Part shown: one piece after another, positions 54,438 to 62,328 of the stretch | Layout: every line of letters begins with the position of its first letter | Position numbering within the stretch: position 1 is the stretch's first letter | Assembly (NCBI RefSeq): GCF_009363615.1 | Contig: NZ_CP045384.1 | Span: 556,501 to 620,500, forward strand | Direction of reading: 5' to 3' | Length of the DNA: 64,000 nucleotides | Source: Ruegeria sp. THAF33 | GTDB taxonomy: Bacteria; Pseudomonadota; Alphaproteobacteria; Rhodobacterales; Rhodobacteraceae | The notes under the pieces: generated by a model | What the model saw: only the letters and a program-made list of their open reading frames with translations | What the model was told of the DNA's origin: nothing | The model's database searches: none | Program-made: the position numbers and the translations under genes

Positions 54438-54483
54438 GTCACAACGGCTTCCTGGCGTGGCGGAGAAACCCCTAATGGAGCGC
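54438..54483 (+). ncRNA. SAM/SAH riboswitch upstream of metK
   Basis: Stem GTCAC (54438-54442) with GTGGC (54457-54461) encloses the loop AACGGCTTCCTGGC. Loop bases GCTTC can pair with GGAGC (54477-54481) to form a pseudoknot that hides the ribosome site 7 bases before the ATG. The loop sequence and layout match the small SAM/SAH riboswitch class known from Rhodobacterales metK leaders (for example Roseobacter SK209-2-6). It represses MetK synthesis at high SAM. Confidence 0.88.
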
Positions 54484-54487
54484 ATTT

Positions 54488-55669
54488 ATGTCCCGACAGA
54501 ACTATACATTTACTTCGGAATCCGTTTCCGAAGGGCATCCCGACAAGGTCTGTGACCGCATCTCGGATGCTGTCCTTGATGCATTTCTCAATGAAGAACC
54601 AGAAGCCCGTGTGGCCTGCGAAACTTTCGCCACGACCAACCGGGTTGTGATCGGTGGCGAAGTAGGTCTGTCTGATCAAGACAAGCTGCACGATTACATG
54701 GGTCGCATCGAACAGATCGCCCGCGACTGTGTCAAAGACATCGGTTACGAGCAGGACAAGTTTCACCACGAAACCGTCGAAGTAACCAACCTGCTGCACG
54801 AACAATCCGCCCATATCGCTCAGGGCGTTGACGCTGCGGACGACAAGGACGAGGGTGCCGGCGACCAGGGCATCATGTTCGGTTATGCCACGACTGAAAC
54901 TCCGGCGCTGATGCCCGCACCGATCCAGTATTCGCACGCTATCCTGCGGCGACTGGCGGAAGTACGTAAGAATGGTACCGAACCTGCTTTGGGCCCTGAT
55001 GCAAAGTCGCAGCTTTCAGTCGTTTATCGCGACGGCAAGCCGGTCGGCGTCAGCTCGATCGTTCTGTCTACGCAGCACCTGGATGAAGCGTTGTCTTCGG
55101 ATGATATCCGCGCCATCGTCGAGCCTTATATCCGCGAAACCCTGCCTGACGGCTGGCTGTCGGCCGAAACCGAATGGCACGTCAACCCGACCGGCAAATT
55201 CGTTATCGGCGGACCGGATGGTGACGCGGGCCTGACCGGGCGCAAGATCATCGTGGATACCTATGGCGGAGCGGCCCCTCATGGCGGCGGCGCGTTCTCG
55301 GGCAAAGACCCGACCAAGGTTGACCGCTCGGCAGCATACGCAGCACGCTATCTGGCCAAAAACGTCGTGGCGGCGGGCATGGCCGAACGCTGCACGATTC
55401 AGCTGAGCTATGCGATTGGCGTGTCCAAGCCGCTGTCGATCTATGCCGACACGCACGGAACCGGCCAATTGGCGGATGCGGTTATCGAAAAAGCTGTGGG
55501 TGAGGTCATGGATCTGACACCGCGCGGCATTCGCCAGCATCTGCAACTGAACAAACCGATCTATCAGCGCACAGCTGCTTACGGCCACTTTGGTCGCCAG
55601 CCGAGCGATGATGGGGGTTTCAGCTGGGAGCGCACCGATCTGGTCGATGCGTTGAAAGCCGCAGTCTGA
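54488..55669 (+). CDS. metK: MetK, S-adenosylmethionine synthase
   Basis: 393 residues. [21 protein letters not shown] near the N-terminus and [25 protein letters not shown] are the MetK signatures. It makes SAM from methionine and ATP and closes a feedback loop with the riboswitch in its own leader. Followed by a strong intrinsic terminator 13 bases after its stop. Confidence 0.97.
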   Translation: MSRQNYTFTSESVSEGHPDKVCDRISDAVLDAFLNEEPEARVACETFATTNRVVIGGEVGLSDQDKLHDYMGRIEQIARDCVKDIGYEQDKFHHETVEVTNLLHEQSAHIAQGVDAADDKDEGAGDQGIMFGYATTETPALMPAPIQYSHAILRRLAEVRKNGTEPALGPDAKSQLSVVYRDGKPVGVSSIVLSTQHLDEALSSDDIRAIVEPYIRETLPDGWLSAETEWHVNPTGKFVIGGPDGDAGLTGRKIIVDTYGGAAPHGGGAFSGKDPTKVDRSAAYAARYLAKNVVAAGMAERCTIQLSYAIGVSKPLSIYADTHGTGQLADAVIEKAVGEVMDLTPRGIRQHLQLNKPIYQRTAAYGHFGRQPSDDGGFSWERTDLVDALKAAV

Positions 55670-55681
55670 TCTGAACAACAC

Positions 55682-55709
55682 AAAGCGCGCCTTGGAGGGC
55701 GCGCTTTTT
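55682..55709 (+). terminator. Intrinsic terminator after metK
   Basis: Perfect 10-bp stem AAAGCGCGCC / GGCGCGCTTT with a 6-base loop, ending in a five-T run. Confidence 0.9.
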
Positions 55710-55766
55710 CCTTGTGCGTACCGCGCGCCCTTGCAACGTTCTCTGGCGCGCAGTATGGCGACCGCC

Positions 55767-56477
55767 ATGAGCACCGAGACCCCACAACGCCCGCGCAGAA
55801 ACTTCTATGGCCGCTTCAAGGGCAAGACCCTGAAGCCCAGCCAAAAGACCTATCTGAACGAAGATCTGGCGGCTTTGTCGCCCGGTGCGGTGGATTGGGA
55901 TACAAACCCCGAACGCAGGCCGTTGGACCTGAACGCGTTGTTCGGCGGCAAGCCGGTCTGGCTGGAAGTCGGCTTTGGCGGCGGCGAACACCTGGTTCAT
56001 CAGGCGCAAAGCAACCCCGACATCGGCATCATCGGGGCCGAGCCCTATATCAACGGTGTTGCCATGCTGCTGGGCAAAATTCGGCAGGCGGGGGTTGATA
56101 ACCTTGCTGTGCATCCCGGCGATGCCCGAGACCTGTTCGACGTGCTGCCAGAGGCCAGCATATCGCGCGCCTTCCTTCTGTATCCTGACCCGTGGCCCAA
56201 AACCCGGCATCATCGTCGCCGTTTCGTGACGCCGGAACATCTTGAACCCTTGGCAAAGGTCTTGAAGCCTGGATCGATCTTCCGAGTCGCCACGGACATC
56301 CCCGACTATGTGCGGCAGACTCTCGAGGAAGTTCCCCGCGCCGGGTTCGAGTGGCTGGCCGAACGCCCCGCAGATTGGCGCGAGCCGTGGGACGACTGGA
56401 TTTCCACACGCTACGAGCAGAAAGCCTTGCGTGAAGGTCGCACGCCCCATTACCTGACCTTCCGCCGCAAAGACTGA
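55767..56477 (+). CDS. trmB: TrmB, tRNA (guanine-N7-)-methyltransferase
   Basis: 236 residues. [15 protein letters not shown] is the SAM loop, followed by [28 protein letters not shown] (the TrmB signature with the catalytic Asp and base-recognition residues) and [10 protein letters not shown] at the end. It methylates G46 of tRNAs. Start at 55767 ([19 protein letters not shown]). In-frame ATGs at 55692 and 55755 are possible, but the first lies inside the metK terminator. Confidence 0.95.
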   Translation: MSTETPQRPRRNFYGRFKGKTLKPSQKTYLNEDLAALSPGAVDWDTNPERRPLDLNALFGGKPVWLEVGFGGGEHLVHQAQSNPDIGIIGAEPYINGVAMLLGKIRQAGVDNLAVHPGDARDLFDVLPEASISRAFLLYPDPWPKTRHHRRRFVTPEHLEPLAKVLKPGSIFRVATDIPDYVRQTLEEVPRAGFEWLAERPADWREPWDDWISTRYEQKALREGRTPHYLTFRRKD

Positions 56478-56545
56478 TTGCCGCTGGACCAACCGGTGCC
56501 AATTCGCTAATCGGCTTGAGCACTGATAGCGCAAAAGGAGCCCCC

Positions 56546-57892
56546 ATGTCCGGACACGGAACGCCCATCCCAATGACTTCGCATCCCTGCGGCCCGCTGA
56601 CTGGCACGGCAGAGGTGCCGGGCGACAAGTCGATTTCGCACCGGTCGTTGATCCTTGGCGCGATGGCTGTGGGCGAGACCAGGATCTCGGGGTTGCTCGA
56701 AGGTGAGGACGTCTTGGACACCGCAAAGGCAATGCGGGCGTTCGGGGCAGAAGTCACAGATCATGGCGGCGGCGAATGGACCGTGCATGGCGTGGGCGTG
56801 GGCGGGTTTGCCGAACCGGATCAGGTGATTGACTGCGGCAATTCCGGCACCGGAGTCCGGCTGATCATGGGTGCCATGGCGACCTCGCCGATTACGGCAA
56901 CCTTTACCGGCGATGCCAGCCTGAACAAACGCCCCATGGCGCGGGTAACGGATCCGCTTGCGTTGTTTGGTGCGCAGGCCGTGGGCCGCTCGGGGGGGCG
57001 TTTGCCCATGACGATCGTCGGTGCGTCGGACCCGACTCCGGTCCGGTACGAAGTTCCGGTGCCCTCGGCGCAGGTGAAATCAGCGGTTCTGCTGGCGGGG
57101 CTGAATGCCCCCGGTAAAACCGTGGTTATCGAGAAAGAGGCAACCCGCGATCATTCCGAGCGGATGTTGTCCGGTTTCGGTGCCGAAATTACGGTGGAAG
57201 ACACTGATGAAGGCCGGGTCATCACTTTGACGGGTCGCCCGGAGTTGAAGCCGCAAGTCATCGCCGTTCCACGCGACCCGTCCAGCGCGGCCTTCCCGGT
57301 TTGCGCGGCGCTGATCACGCCCGGTTCGGACGTACTGGTGCCGGGTATCGGTCTGAACCCCACGCGCGCGGGCCTGTTCACGACGCTGCGCGAGATGGGC
57401 GCCGACCTGACCTATGAAAACGAGCGCGAAGAGGGCGGCGAGCCGGTTGCCGATCTGCGCGCGAAATACTCGCCAGACATGAAGGGTATTGACGTACCGC
57501 CTGAACGCGCGGCCTCGATGATCGACGAATACCCCGTTTTGTCCGTGGTTGCCGCAAACGCCACGGGCACCACGATGATGGGCGGAGTGAAGGAACTCCG
57601 GGTGAAGGAAAGCGACCGCATCGATGCCATGGCACGCGGTCTGCGCGCCAACGGCGTCACGGTCAACGAGGGTGACGACTGGTGGTCGGTCGAAGGGTTG
57701 GGTATCGGCAAGGTTCCGGGCGGCGGGACGTGCGAAAGCTTCCTGGATCACCGCATTGCCATGTCCTTCATGGTGATGGGCATGGGCGCGCAGAACCCGG
57801 TAAGCGTGGATGATGGTAGTCCGATCGCGACATCCTTCCCGATTTTTGAACCGTTGATGGCGTTGCTTGGTGCAAAGGTAGAGCGCAGGTGA
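56546..57892 (+). CDS. aroA: AroA, 3-phosphoshikimate 1-carboxyvinyltransferase (EPSP synthase)
   Basis: 448 residues. [22 protein letters not shown] near the N-terminus, [14 protein letters not shown] and [16 protein letters not shown] are EPSP-synthase hallmarks. It joins phosphoenolpyruvate to shikimate 3-phosphate in aromatic amino acid synthesis. AAGGAG lies 5 bases before the ATG at 56546. A TTG-led longer frame from 56516 is rejected. Its stop overlaps the cmk GTG start. Confidence 0.96.
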   Translation: MSGHGTPIPMTSHPCGPLTGTAEVPGDKSISHRSLILGAMAVGETRISGLLEGEDVLDTAKAMRAFGAEVTDHGGGEWTVHGVGVGGFAEPDQVIDCGNSGTGVRLIMGAMATSPITATFTGDASLNKRPMARVTDPLALFGAQAVGRSGGRLPMTIVGASDPTPVRYEVPVPSAQVKSAVLLAGLNAPGKTVVIEKEATRDHSERMLSGFGAEITVEDTDEGRVITLTGRPELKPQVIAVPRDPSSAAFPVCAALITPGSDVLVPGIGLNPTRAGLFTTLREMGADLTYENEREEGGEPVADLRAKYSPDMKGIDVPPERAASMIDEYPVLSVVAANATGTTMMGGVKELRVKESDRIDAMARGLRANGVTVNEGDDWWSVEGLGIGKVPGGGTCESFLDHRIAMSFMVMGMGAQNPVSVDDGSPIATSFPIFEPLMALLGAKVERR

Positions 57893-58506
57893 GCTTCACT
57901 GTCGCCATTGACGGACCTGCGGCTGCGGGCAAGGGCACGATCTCCAAGGCCGTTGCGGCGCATTTCGGGTTCGCGCATCTGGACACCGGCTTGCTGTATC
58001 GCGCCGTTGGGCGGCGTACTCTTGAAGGGTTTGGCGCGCTTGAAGCAGCGCAGGCCCTGACCGCCGAAGAGCTTGAGCAGGGTGATCTGCGCACGGCTGA
58101 AATCGCGCAGGCCGCATCCAAAGTGGCGGTGATCCCCGAGGTTCGCGCCGCCTTGGTGGATTTTCAGCGCGCCTTTGCCCGAAGGTCGGGCGGGGCCGTC
58201 TTGGATGGGCGCGACATCGGGACGGTGATTTGTCCCAATGCCGAGGTGAAGCTGTTTGTAACAGCCAGCCCAGAGGTGCGAGCCGAACGCCGGTTTCTGG
58301 AGCTTAGTACAAAAGGTGCTGACGTGACGCGCGAACAGGTTCTGGCAGATGTCAAAGAGCGGGATGCCCGCGACGCAGAGCGCAGCGCTGCGCCGATGAA
58401 GCCAGCTGAGGATGCAGTGCAACTGGACACAACGGACCTCAGTATCGAGGCTGCATTGGCCAAAGCGCTTGAAATCATAAGCGCAAAACTGCCCGCGACG
58501 CGCTGA
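57889..58506 (+). CDS. cmk: Cmk, cytidylate kinase
   Basis: 205 residues. P-loop [12 protein letters not shown] (residues 8-19), [13 protein letters not shown] and [31 protein letters not shown] are typical of bacterial CMP kinase. GTG start in a GTGA overlap with aroA, so coupled. Lies between aroA and rpsA as in many proteobacteria, though here four genes separate it from rpsA. Confidence 0.95.
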   Translation: MSFTVAIDGPAAAGKGTISKAVAAHFGFAHLDTGLLYRAVGRRTLEGFGALEAAQALTAEELEQGDLRTAEIAQAASKVAVIPEVRAALVDFQRAFARRSGGAVLDGRDIGTVICPNAEVKLFVTASPEVRAERRFLELSTKGADVTREQVLADVKERDARDAERSAAPMKPAEDAVQLDTTDLSIEAALAKALEIISAKLPATR

Positions 58507-58527
58507 CGTCGCAGGCAGGGGCGGAGT

Positions 58528-59004
58528 TTACAGCTCGCCTACGGCGATGCTCTTGATGTTTGCCCACTGTTCGTCCGCCGTTTTTGCGGTGGCGGGAACG
58601 TCCTTCAGGAAGGCCGCGCGGGTTTCGGCGTTCAGGAACAGGTACAGTTTTCCATCTGCCACCAGGTACTGATCCGGGTCTCCGTCGAACTTCTTGCCGA
58701 CCGATACGCCGAATGAACAGAACCCACCATGCTGCGGCAGGTAGGCCTCGGGGTTCGCCTCGAACGCCTCGAGGTTGGCGGCGGTGGTAAAGTAATAGGA
58801 TGCGCCGTCATAGGTCGCCGAGTGGGTGGCGAAGCCTTCGACCGGGTTGCCATCATTGACCAAAGCAACCAGATCGACCCCATGTGCGGCAAGCGGGGCA
58901 CCTGCGGCCGAGATGCCGTTCGACACGTTGATTTCGTCCGCGGCAAAAGCCGGAGTGGACAGGGCGATGGCGGCTGCCAGGGCGGTGAAGACGATAGTTT
59001 TCAT
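58528..59004 (-). CDS. Exported YHS-domain protein
   Basis: 158 residues with a clear signal peptide (MKTIVFTALAAAIALSTPAFAAD). The YHS-type region (about 45-105) contains GFATHSATYDGASYYFTTAANLEAFEANPEAYLPQHGGFC, a fold often linked to metal binding. Periplasmic, function unknown. Convergent with cmk 21 bases away. Confidence 0.82.
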   Translation of the reverse strand: MKTIVFTALAAAIALSTPAFAADEINVSNGISAAGAPLAAHGVDLVALVNDGNPVEGFATHSATYDGASYYFTTAANLEAFEANPEAYLPQHGGFCSFGVSVGKKFDGDPDQYLVADGKLYLFLNAETRAAFLKDVPATAKTADEQWANIKSIAVGEL

Positions 59005-59099
59005 TACACGTTTCCTCTTGGTTCTGGGTTCGGGTCGATCGGATTGTCGACCGGTGAAACATAGTTAGGGGATGAAAGCTGGACGTGTAATCGCAGATA

Positions 59100-59140
59100 G
59101 GCCATCAGATATTGCAGATCGTACAAGTATCTGAATGGCC
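59100..59140. repeat. Long inverted repeat in the divergent gap
   Basis: Left arm GGCCATCAGATA (59100-59111) and right arm TATCTGAATGGCC (59128-59140) pair over twelve positions with one bulged base, around a 16-base loop. No T-run. It stands between the YHS gene and the next gene, which are divergent. Confidence 0.5.
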
Positions 59141-59165
59141 AGAAGGCGCGTTCACCAAGCTTTGT

Positions 59166-59195
59166 TTGGTCAGTGTGGATTTGCGTACCTATGCT
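59166..59195 (+). promoter_or_regulatory. Predicted promoter of the exported unknown protein
   Basis: TTGGTC (59166-59171), 18-base spacer, TATGCT (59190-59195), about 25 bases before the ATG at 59222. Confidence 0.45.
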
Positions 59196-59221
59196 GAAAG
59201 AATGCCCGCAGGAGTGCCATC

Positions 59222-59758
59222 ATGATCCGATTAGCCCTCGTTCTTGTTTTCATTGCCCGAAGCCTTGCCGCGCAAGAGCCCGTGCAAAGCCCACCCGAAG
59301 CCGAGCCGCCCATGACGTATGAACGGCTGGGCAACATTCTTTTTGCGCTTGACCCCGAAGCAGAGCCGAGCGGCCCCGGGTTTCAAATGACGATTGCAGG
59401 GGTGCAGGTCTTGGTCATCACCGACACCAATGCGGATCGGATGCGGGCCATGGTCTCGATCCGCAGCGCCGAGGCGCTGTCGGAGGAAGACTTGATCCGA
59501 ATGATGCAGGCCAATTTCGACAGCACGTTGGATGCCCGCTATGCGATTGCCAATGGCACCTTGTGGGCTGCGTTTATCCACCCGTTGTCCCTGTTGGAAA
59601 AAGACCAGCTGATCTCGGGGCTGGCCCAGACTGTGAACATCGCCAGGACATATGGCACCCTGTATTCCGGCGGCGCGGCAGAGTTCGGAGGTGGCGACAG
59701 CACCGATCTGCAACGTGAGTTGATTGAGGAACTGCTGAAGAAAGGCGAAGAGATCTGA
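59222..59758 (+). CDS. Exported protein of unknown function, CesT/YbjN-like
   Basis: 178 residues. Weak signal peptide (MIRLALVLVFIARSLAAQ), a mixed region with GFQMTIAGVQVLVITDTNADRMRAMVSIRSAEALSEEDLIRMMQANFDSTLDARYAIANGTLWAAFIHPL arranged as alternating strands and helices, and an acidic C-terminal helix. The pattern resembles the type III chaperone/YbjN fold, but this is a loose fold-level guess. AGGAG lies before the ATG. Single gene. Confidence 0.6.
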   Translation: MIRLALVLVFIARSLAAQEPVQSPPEAEPPMTYERLGNILFALDPEAEPSGPGFQMTIAGVQVLVITDTNADRMRAMVSIRSAEALSEEDLIRMMQANFDSTLDARYAIANGTLWAAFIHPLSLLEKDQLISGLAQTVNIARTYGTLYSGGAAEFGGGDSTDLQRELIEELLKKGEEI

Positions 59759-59965
59759 CCTGCACCGTGAATATGGGACTGGCGGGACGCCAGCTGGTTG
59801 GCCGACGTTGCGCGGACGGGCCTTCAGGCCGGTGCGTCATAGACCCTAGATGGATTCAGGAAAGCTGTTATAGTTTCTTCCCAGCGAAAAGGGAAAGCTG
59901 CGACACAACCCGCAAAAAAGCAGGGGCGCAGCAAAAAATTCCCAAGCCAACAGGGACAAAACTAC

Positions 59966-61651
59966 ATGAACAATCGTTTGAACAAAATCACCATCGTGGG
60001 TGGCGGTACGGCTGGATGGATGACCGCGCTGATCCTGGACATGGTGTTTTCCCGCACGTCAGCGCCCAAGGATCGACCGCAAATCTGCCTGATCGAAAGC
60101 CCGAACATCTCGACCGTGGGGGTGGGTGAAGCCACGGTTCCGCGGATGCCTGTCACGCTGCGTCAGGCGGGTATTTCAGAGCGGAGTTTCTTCCGCGAGA
60201 CCAACGCGTCCTTCAAGCTGGGTGTGAAGTTCTGCAATTGGAACAATGACGCCAAGGGCAATCGCATCGACTACATGAACCCCTTTGCGCACGGCCAGAT
60301 GCTTGAGGGGCTGGAGGCCGCCGAGTATTTCCTGCGCTTCGGCAATGGCGACAGGGATTTCACGCAGTCCATATCGCCGCATGATGATCTGGCCCGTTTG
60401 TGCAAGGGCGCGCGTCAGTTGGGGCAGCCGGAATTCGAACAACGGTTTGGTTATGCCTATCATCTGGATGCCGTAAAGTTTGCAGGCATGCTGACCAGGG
60501 TCTGCACGAAGCGCGGAGTGGAGCATATCCGGGATGAGGTGCAAACGGTTGAACTGGATGAACAGGGCAATGTCAGTCATCTCATGCTCGAGGCAAAAGG
60601 CCGCCATGACATTGAGATGGTCGTGGATTGCACCGGATTTCGTGGGCTGATCATCAACAAGGCACTTGGTGAGCCATTTTTGGATTACTCTGACTACCTG
60701 CCCAATGATCGGGCCATGGCGTTGCAGATCGAGCATCCGGATCCTGACAAGATCGAAAGCGCCACCAGATCCACTGCCTTGGGTGCAGGTTGGACGTGGC
60801 GCGTGCCGCTTTTTAACCGTGTGGGCACAGGATATGTCTATTCGTCGGCACACCGCACGGATGATCAGGCAGCGGACGAATACCTTGAGTGGCTGGGTGA
60901 CAGCGGCAAAGGTTTGACACCGCGCGTGATCCCGATGCGCGTCGGTCGCGTGCGCAATGCCTGGGTCAAGAATTGCGTGGCCATAGGCCTGTCCGGCGGG
61001 TTCATTGAACCGCTGGAAAGCACGGCGATCCACATGATTGACCATGCGATACGCTGGTTCGCCGAGCATTTGCCCACTCGAGACATCGAGCCTTCGCTGA
61101 GGGACAGATACAATCGACAGATGGACAAGCTCTATAATGAGGTTCTGGAATTCATCTGTTTGCACTATCGGTTGGGCAACCGTACCGATGACCAATACTG
61201 GATCGATGCGCGCACCGAGATGAAGATACCGGATCGGTTGGCCGAAAATCTTGACTTGTGGCAGTATCGCCTGCCGATGGATCACGATATCGAGTTCGCC
61301 ACTTTGTTTGACAGCCGCGTTTATCAGACCGTTCTGTTGGGAAAACAGGTTTATGATACGGGCTATGGTTCGGGCATCCGTGATCGTCTTCGACCGTTGA
61401 AGAAACCGATTTGGTTCCAGGGTATGAAGAACGCGAAAATGGATCTGGCGAAGATCGTTAAATCCATGCCGGATCACAAAACACTGTTGCGCGATATCCG
61501 GGGGGAACTTGATCAACCTGCCTTTGGAATGGCGGCGGCAATGAAGCCTACAGTGGCGATGCCGGGCACGGCGCCAGCCCCTGTTGTCATCGAGAACATG
61601 CCGAACTTTGCTGAAATCCAAAGCGGCAAAAAGGATCTGCAACTGTTCTGA
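59966..61651 (+). CDS. FADH2-dependent halogenase of the tryptophan-halogenase family
   Basis: 561 residues. FAD loop VGGGTAGWMTA (residues 11-21), STVGVGEATVPR, the catalytic Lys84 in ASFKLGVKF, the WxWxxP motif as GAGWTWRVP (near 275) and the conserved Glu in GFIEPLESTAIH (near 350). All the key residues of flavin-dependent halogenases are there. They chlorinate or brominate aromatic rings via a lysine-bound HOX. No biosynthetic cluster, carrier protein or flavin reductase lies nearby, so the substrate is probably free and unknown. A good terminator follows. Confidence 0.9.
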   Translation: MNNRLNKITIVGGGTAGWMTALILDMVFSRTSAPKDRPQICLIESPNISTVGVGEATVPRMPVTLRQAGISERSFFRETNASFKLGVKFCNWNNDAKGNRIDYMNPFAHGQMLEGLEAAEYFLRFGNGDRDFTQSISPHDDLARLCKGARQLGQPEFEQRFGYAYHLDAVKFAGMLTRVCTKRGVEHIRDEVQTVELDEQGNVSHLMLEAKGRHDIEMVVDCTGFRGLIINKALGEPFLDYSDYLPNDRAMALQIEHPDPDKIESATRSTALGAGWTWRVPLFNRVGTGYVYSSAHRTDDQAADEYLEWLGDSGKGLTPRVIPMRVGRVRNAWVKNCVAIGLSGGFIEPLESTAIHMIDHAIRWFAEHLPTRDIEPSLRDRYNRQMDKLYNEVLEFICLHYRLGNRTDDQYWIDARTEMKIPDRLAENLDLWQYRLPMDHDIEFATLFDSRVYQTVLLGKQVYDTGYGSGIRDRLRPLKKPIWFQGMKNAKMDLAKIVKSMPDHKTLLRDIRGELDQPAFGMAAAMKPTVAMPGTAPAPVVIENMPNFAEIQSGKKDLQLF

Positions 61652-61690
61652 CTGCTTCCTGCCCGTCGCGCAGGGAATGTTTGCAGGAAA

Positions 61691-61718
61691 GGCGGGGTGC
61701 AAACTCCCCGTCTTTTTT
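61691..61718 (+). terminator. Intrinsic terminator after the halogenase gene
   Basis: Seven-pair stem GGCGGGG / CCCCGTC (one G-U) with a short loop and a six-T run. Confidence 0.8.
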
Positions 61719-61734
61719 ACTTCCGTGTGCTTTG

Positions 61735-61763
61735 TTGATATGTAATGTAATTACATACATATT
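61735..61763 (+). promoter_or_regulatory. Predicted promoter with a palindromic operator in its spacer
   Basis: TTGATA (61735-61740), 17-base spacer, CATATT (61758-61763). Inside the spacer is the perfect 12-base palindrome ATGTAATTACAT (61745-61756). A dimer bound here would sit between the -35 and -10 boxes and block or remodel the promoter of the DUF6525 gene. Confidence 0.5.
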
Positions 61764-61779
61764 GCGAAAGGCGACCGTA

Positions 61780-62097
61780 TTGCAACAACAGAAGAAACAA
61801 GGGCAAACAAGGGGTCGGAACTTGCGGAGTACCCTCAAACGTCGGAGACGACAGGCGGCGCCTATGCAGGTCTACGACTCTCTGCCGTCAGGGCTGCGCC
61901 TGTGGTTGGCCTCGGCAAGCTTGCCGTGGAGCCCCGTTTCTGCGAAAAAAATCTGGAACCGGGCCGGAGGTGCGCGCAACCCATCCGCAGCGTTGATGCG
62001 ACTTGACGCAATTGAACAGGCCATGCTGCGGCGCGATGCCGGGGTTTGGACCTTCAAAACCGGCAACGCGCCTGGGCACAGAGCCGCCAAACCTTGA
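61780..62097 (+). CDS. DUF6525 family protein
   Basis: 105 residues, very basic at the N-terminus (RSTLKRRRRQAAPMQVYDSLPSGLRLWL). It resembles the small Rhodobacteraceae DUF6525 family by the block DSLPSGLRLWLASASLPWSP and SAALMRLDAIEQAML. Function unknown, and RNA or ribosome binding is plausible from charge and location before rpsA. TTG start at 61780 behind AAAGGCG is my choice. The ATG at 61864 is an alternative, because the predicted promoter leaves a leader of only about 10 bases. Confidence 0.65.
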   Translation: MQQQKKQGQTRGRNLRSTLKRRRRQAAPMQVYDSLPSGLRLWLASASLPWSPVSAKKIWNRAGGARNPSAALMRLDAIEQAMLRRDAGVWTFKTGNAPGHRAAKP

Positions 62098-62114
62098 AAA
62101 TATGGGCTTTGCCC

Positions 62115-62143
62115 TTGCACATACCGGGGAATCCGCCTATACG
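62115..62143 (+). promoter_or_regulatory. Predicted rpsA promoter
   Basis: TTGCAC (62115-62120), 17-base spacer, TATACG (62138-62143). The transcript would begin near 62150, giving a leader of about 180 bases before the rpsA ATG. Confidence 0.6.
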
Positions 62144-62191
62144 CGCGCTGTCGATACAAGGGCGGTCAACGTCCGGATGACGTTTCTGAGC

Positions 62192-62220
62192 AGGGCCGGG
62201 TTACCTCGGCCCTTTGTGTT
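62192..62220 (+). terminator. Terminator-like hairpin inside the rpsA leader
   Basis: Perfect 7-bp stem AGGGCCG / CGGCCCT with an 8-base loop, followed by TTGTGTTTGTTTG. It lies between the predicted rpsA promoter and the start codon. The T-run is interrupted, so it may attenuate and not fully terminate. Confidence 0.5.
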
Positions 62221-62328
62221 TGTTTGCTCAGGGGCGCACCGGATCACGCCTGAAGACATCATGAAACAAGACCGGCGGAGACAACCGCTCGGCCAGCAAA
62301 AACGTATTGTAAAGGAAAACAACGCCAC

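Noticed and set aside
54438..54483. SAM-II riboswitch as the identity of the metK leader
   Set aside because: The core loop and the pseudoknot over the ribosome site match the smaller SAM/SAH class better, which is also the one known before metK in this order.
60176..61702. 508-codon open frame on the minus strand
   Set aside because: Antisense shadow of the halogenase gene, whose active-site motifs are intact on the plus strand.
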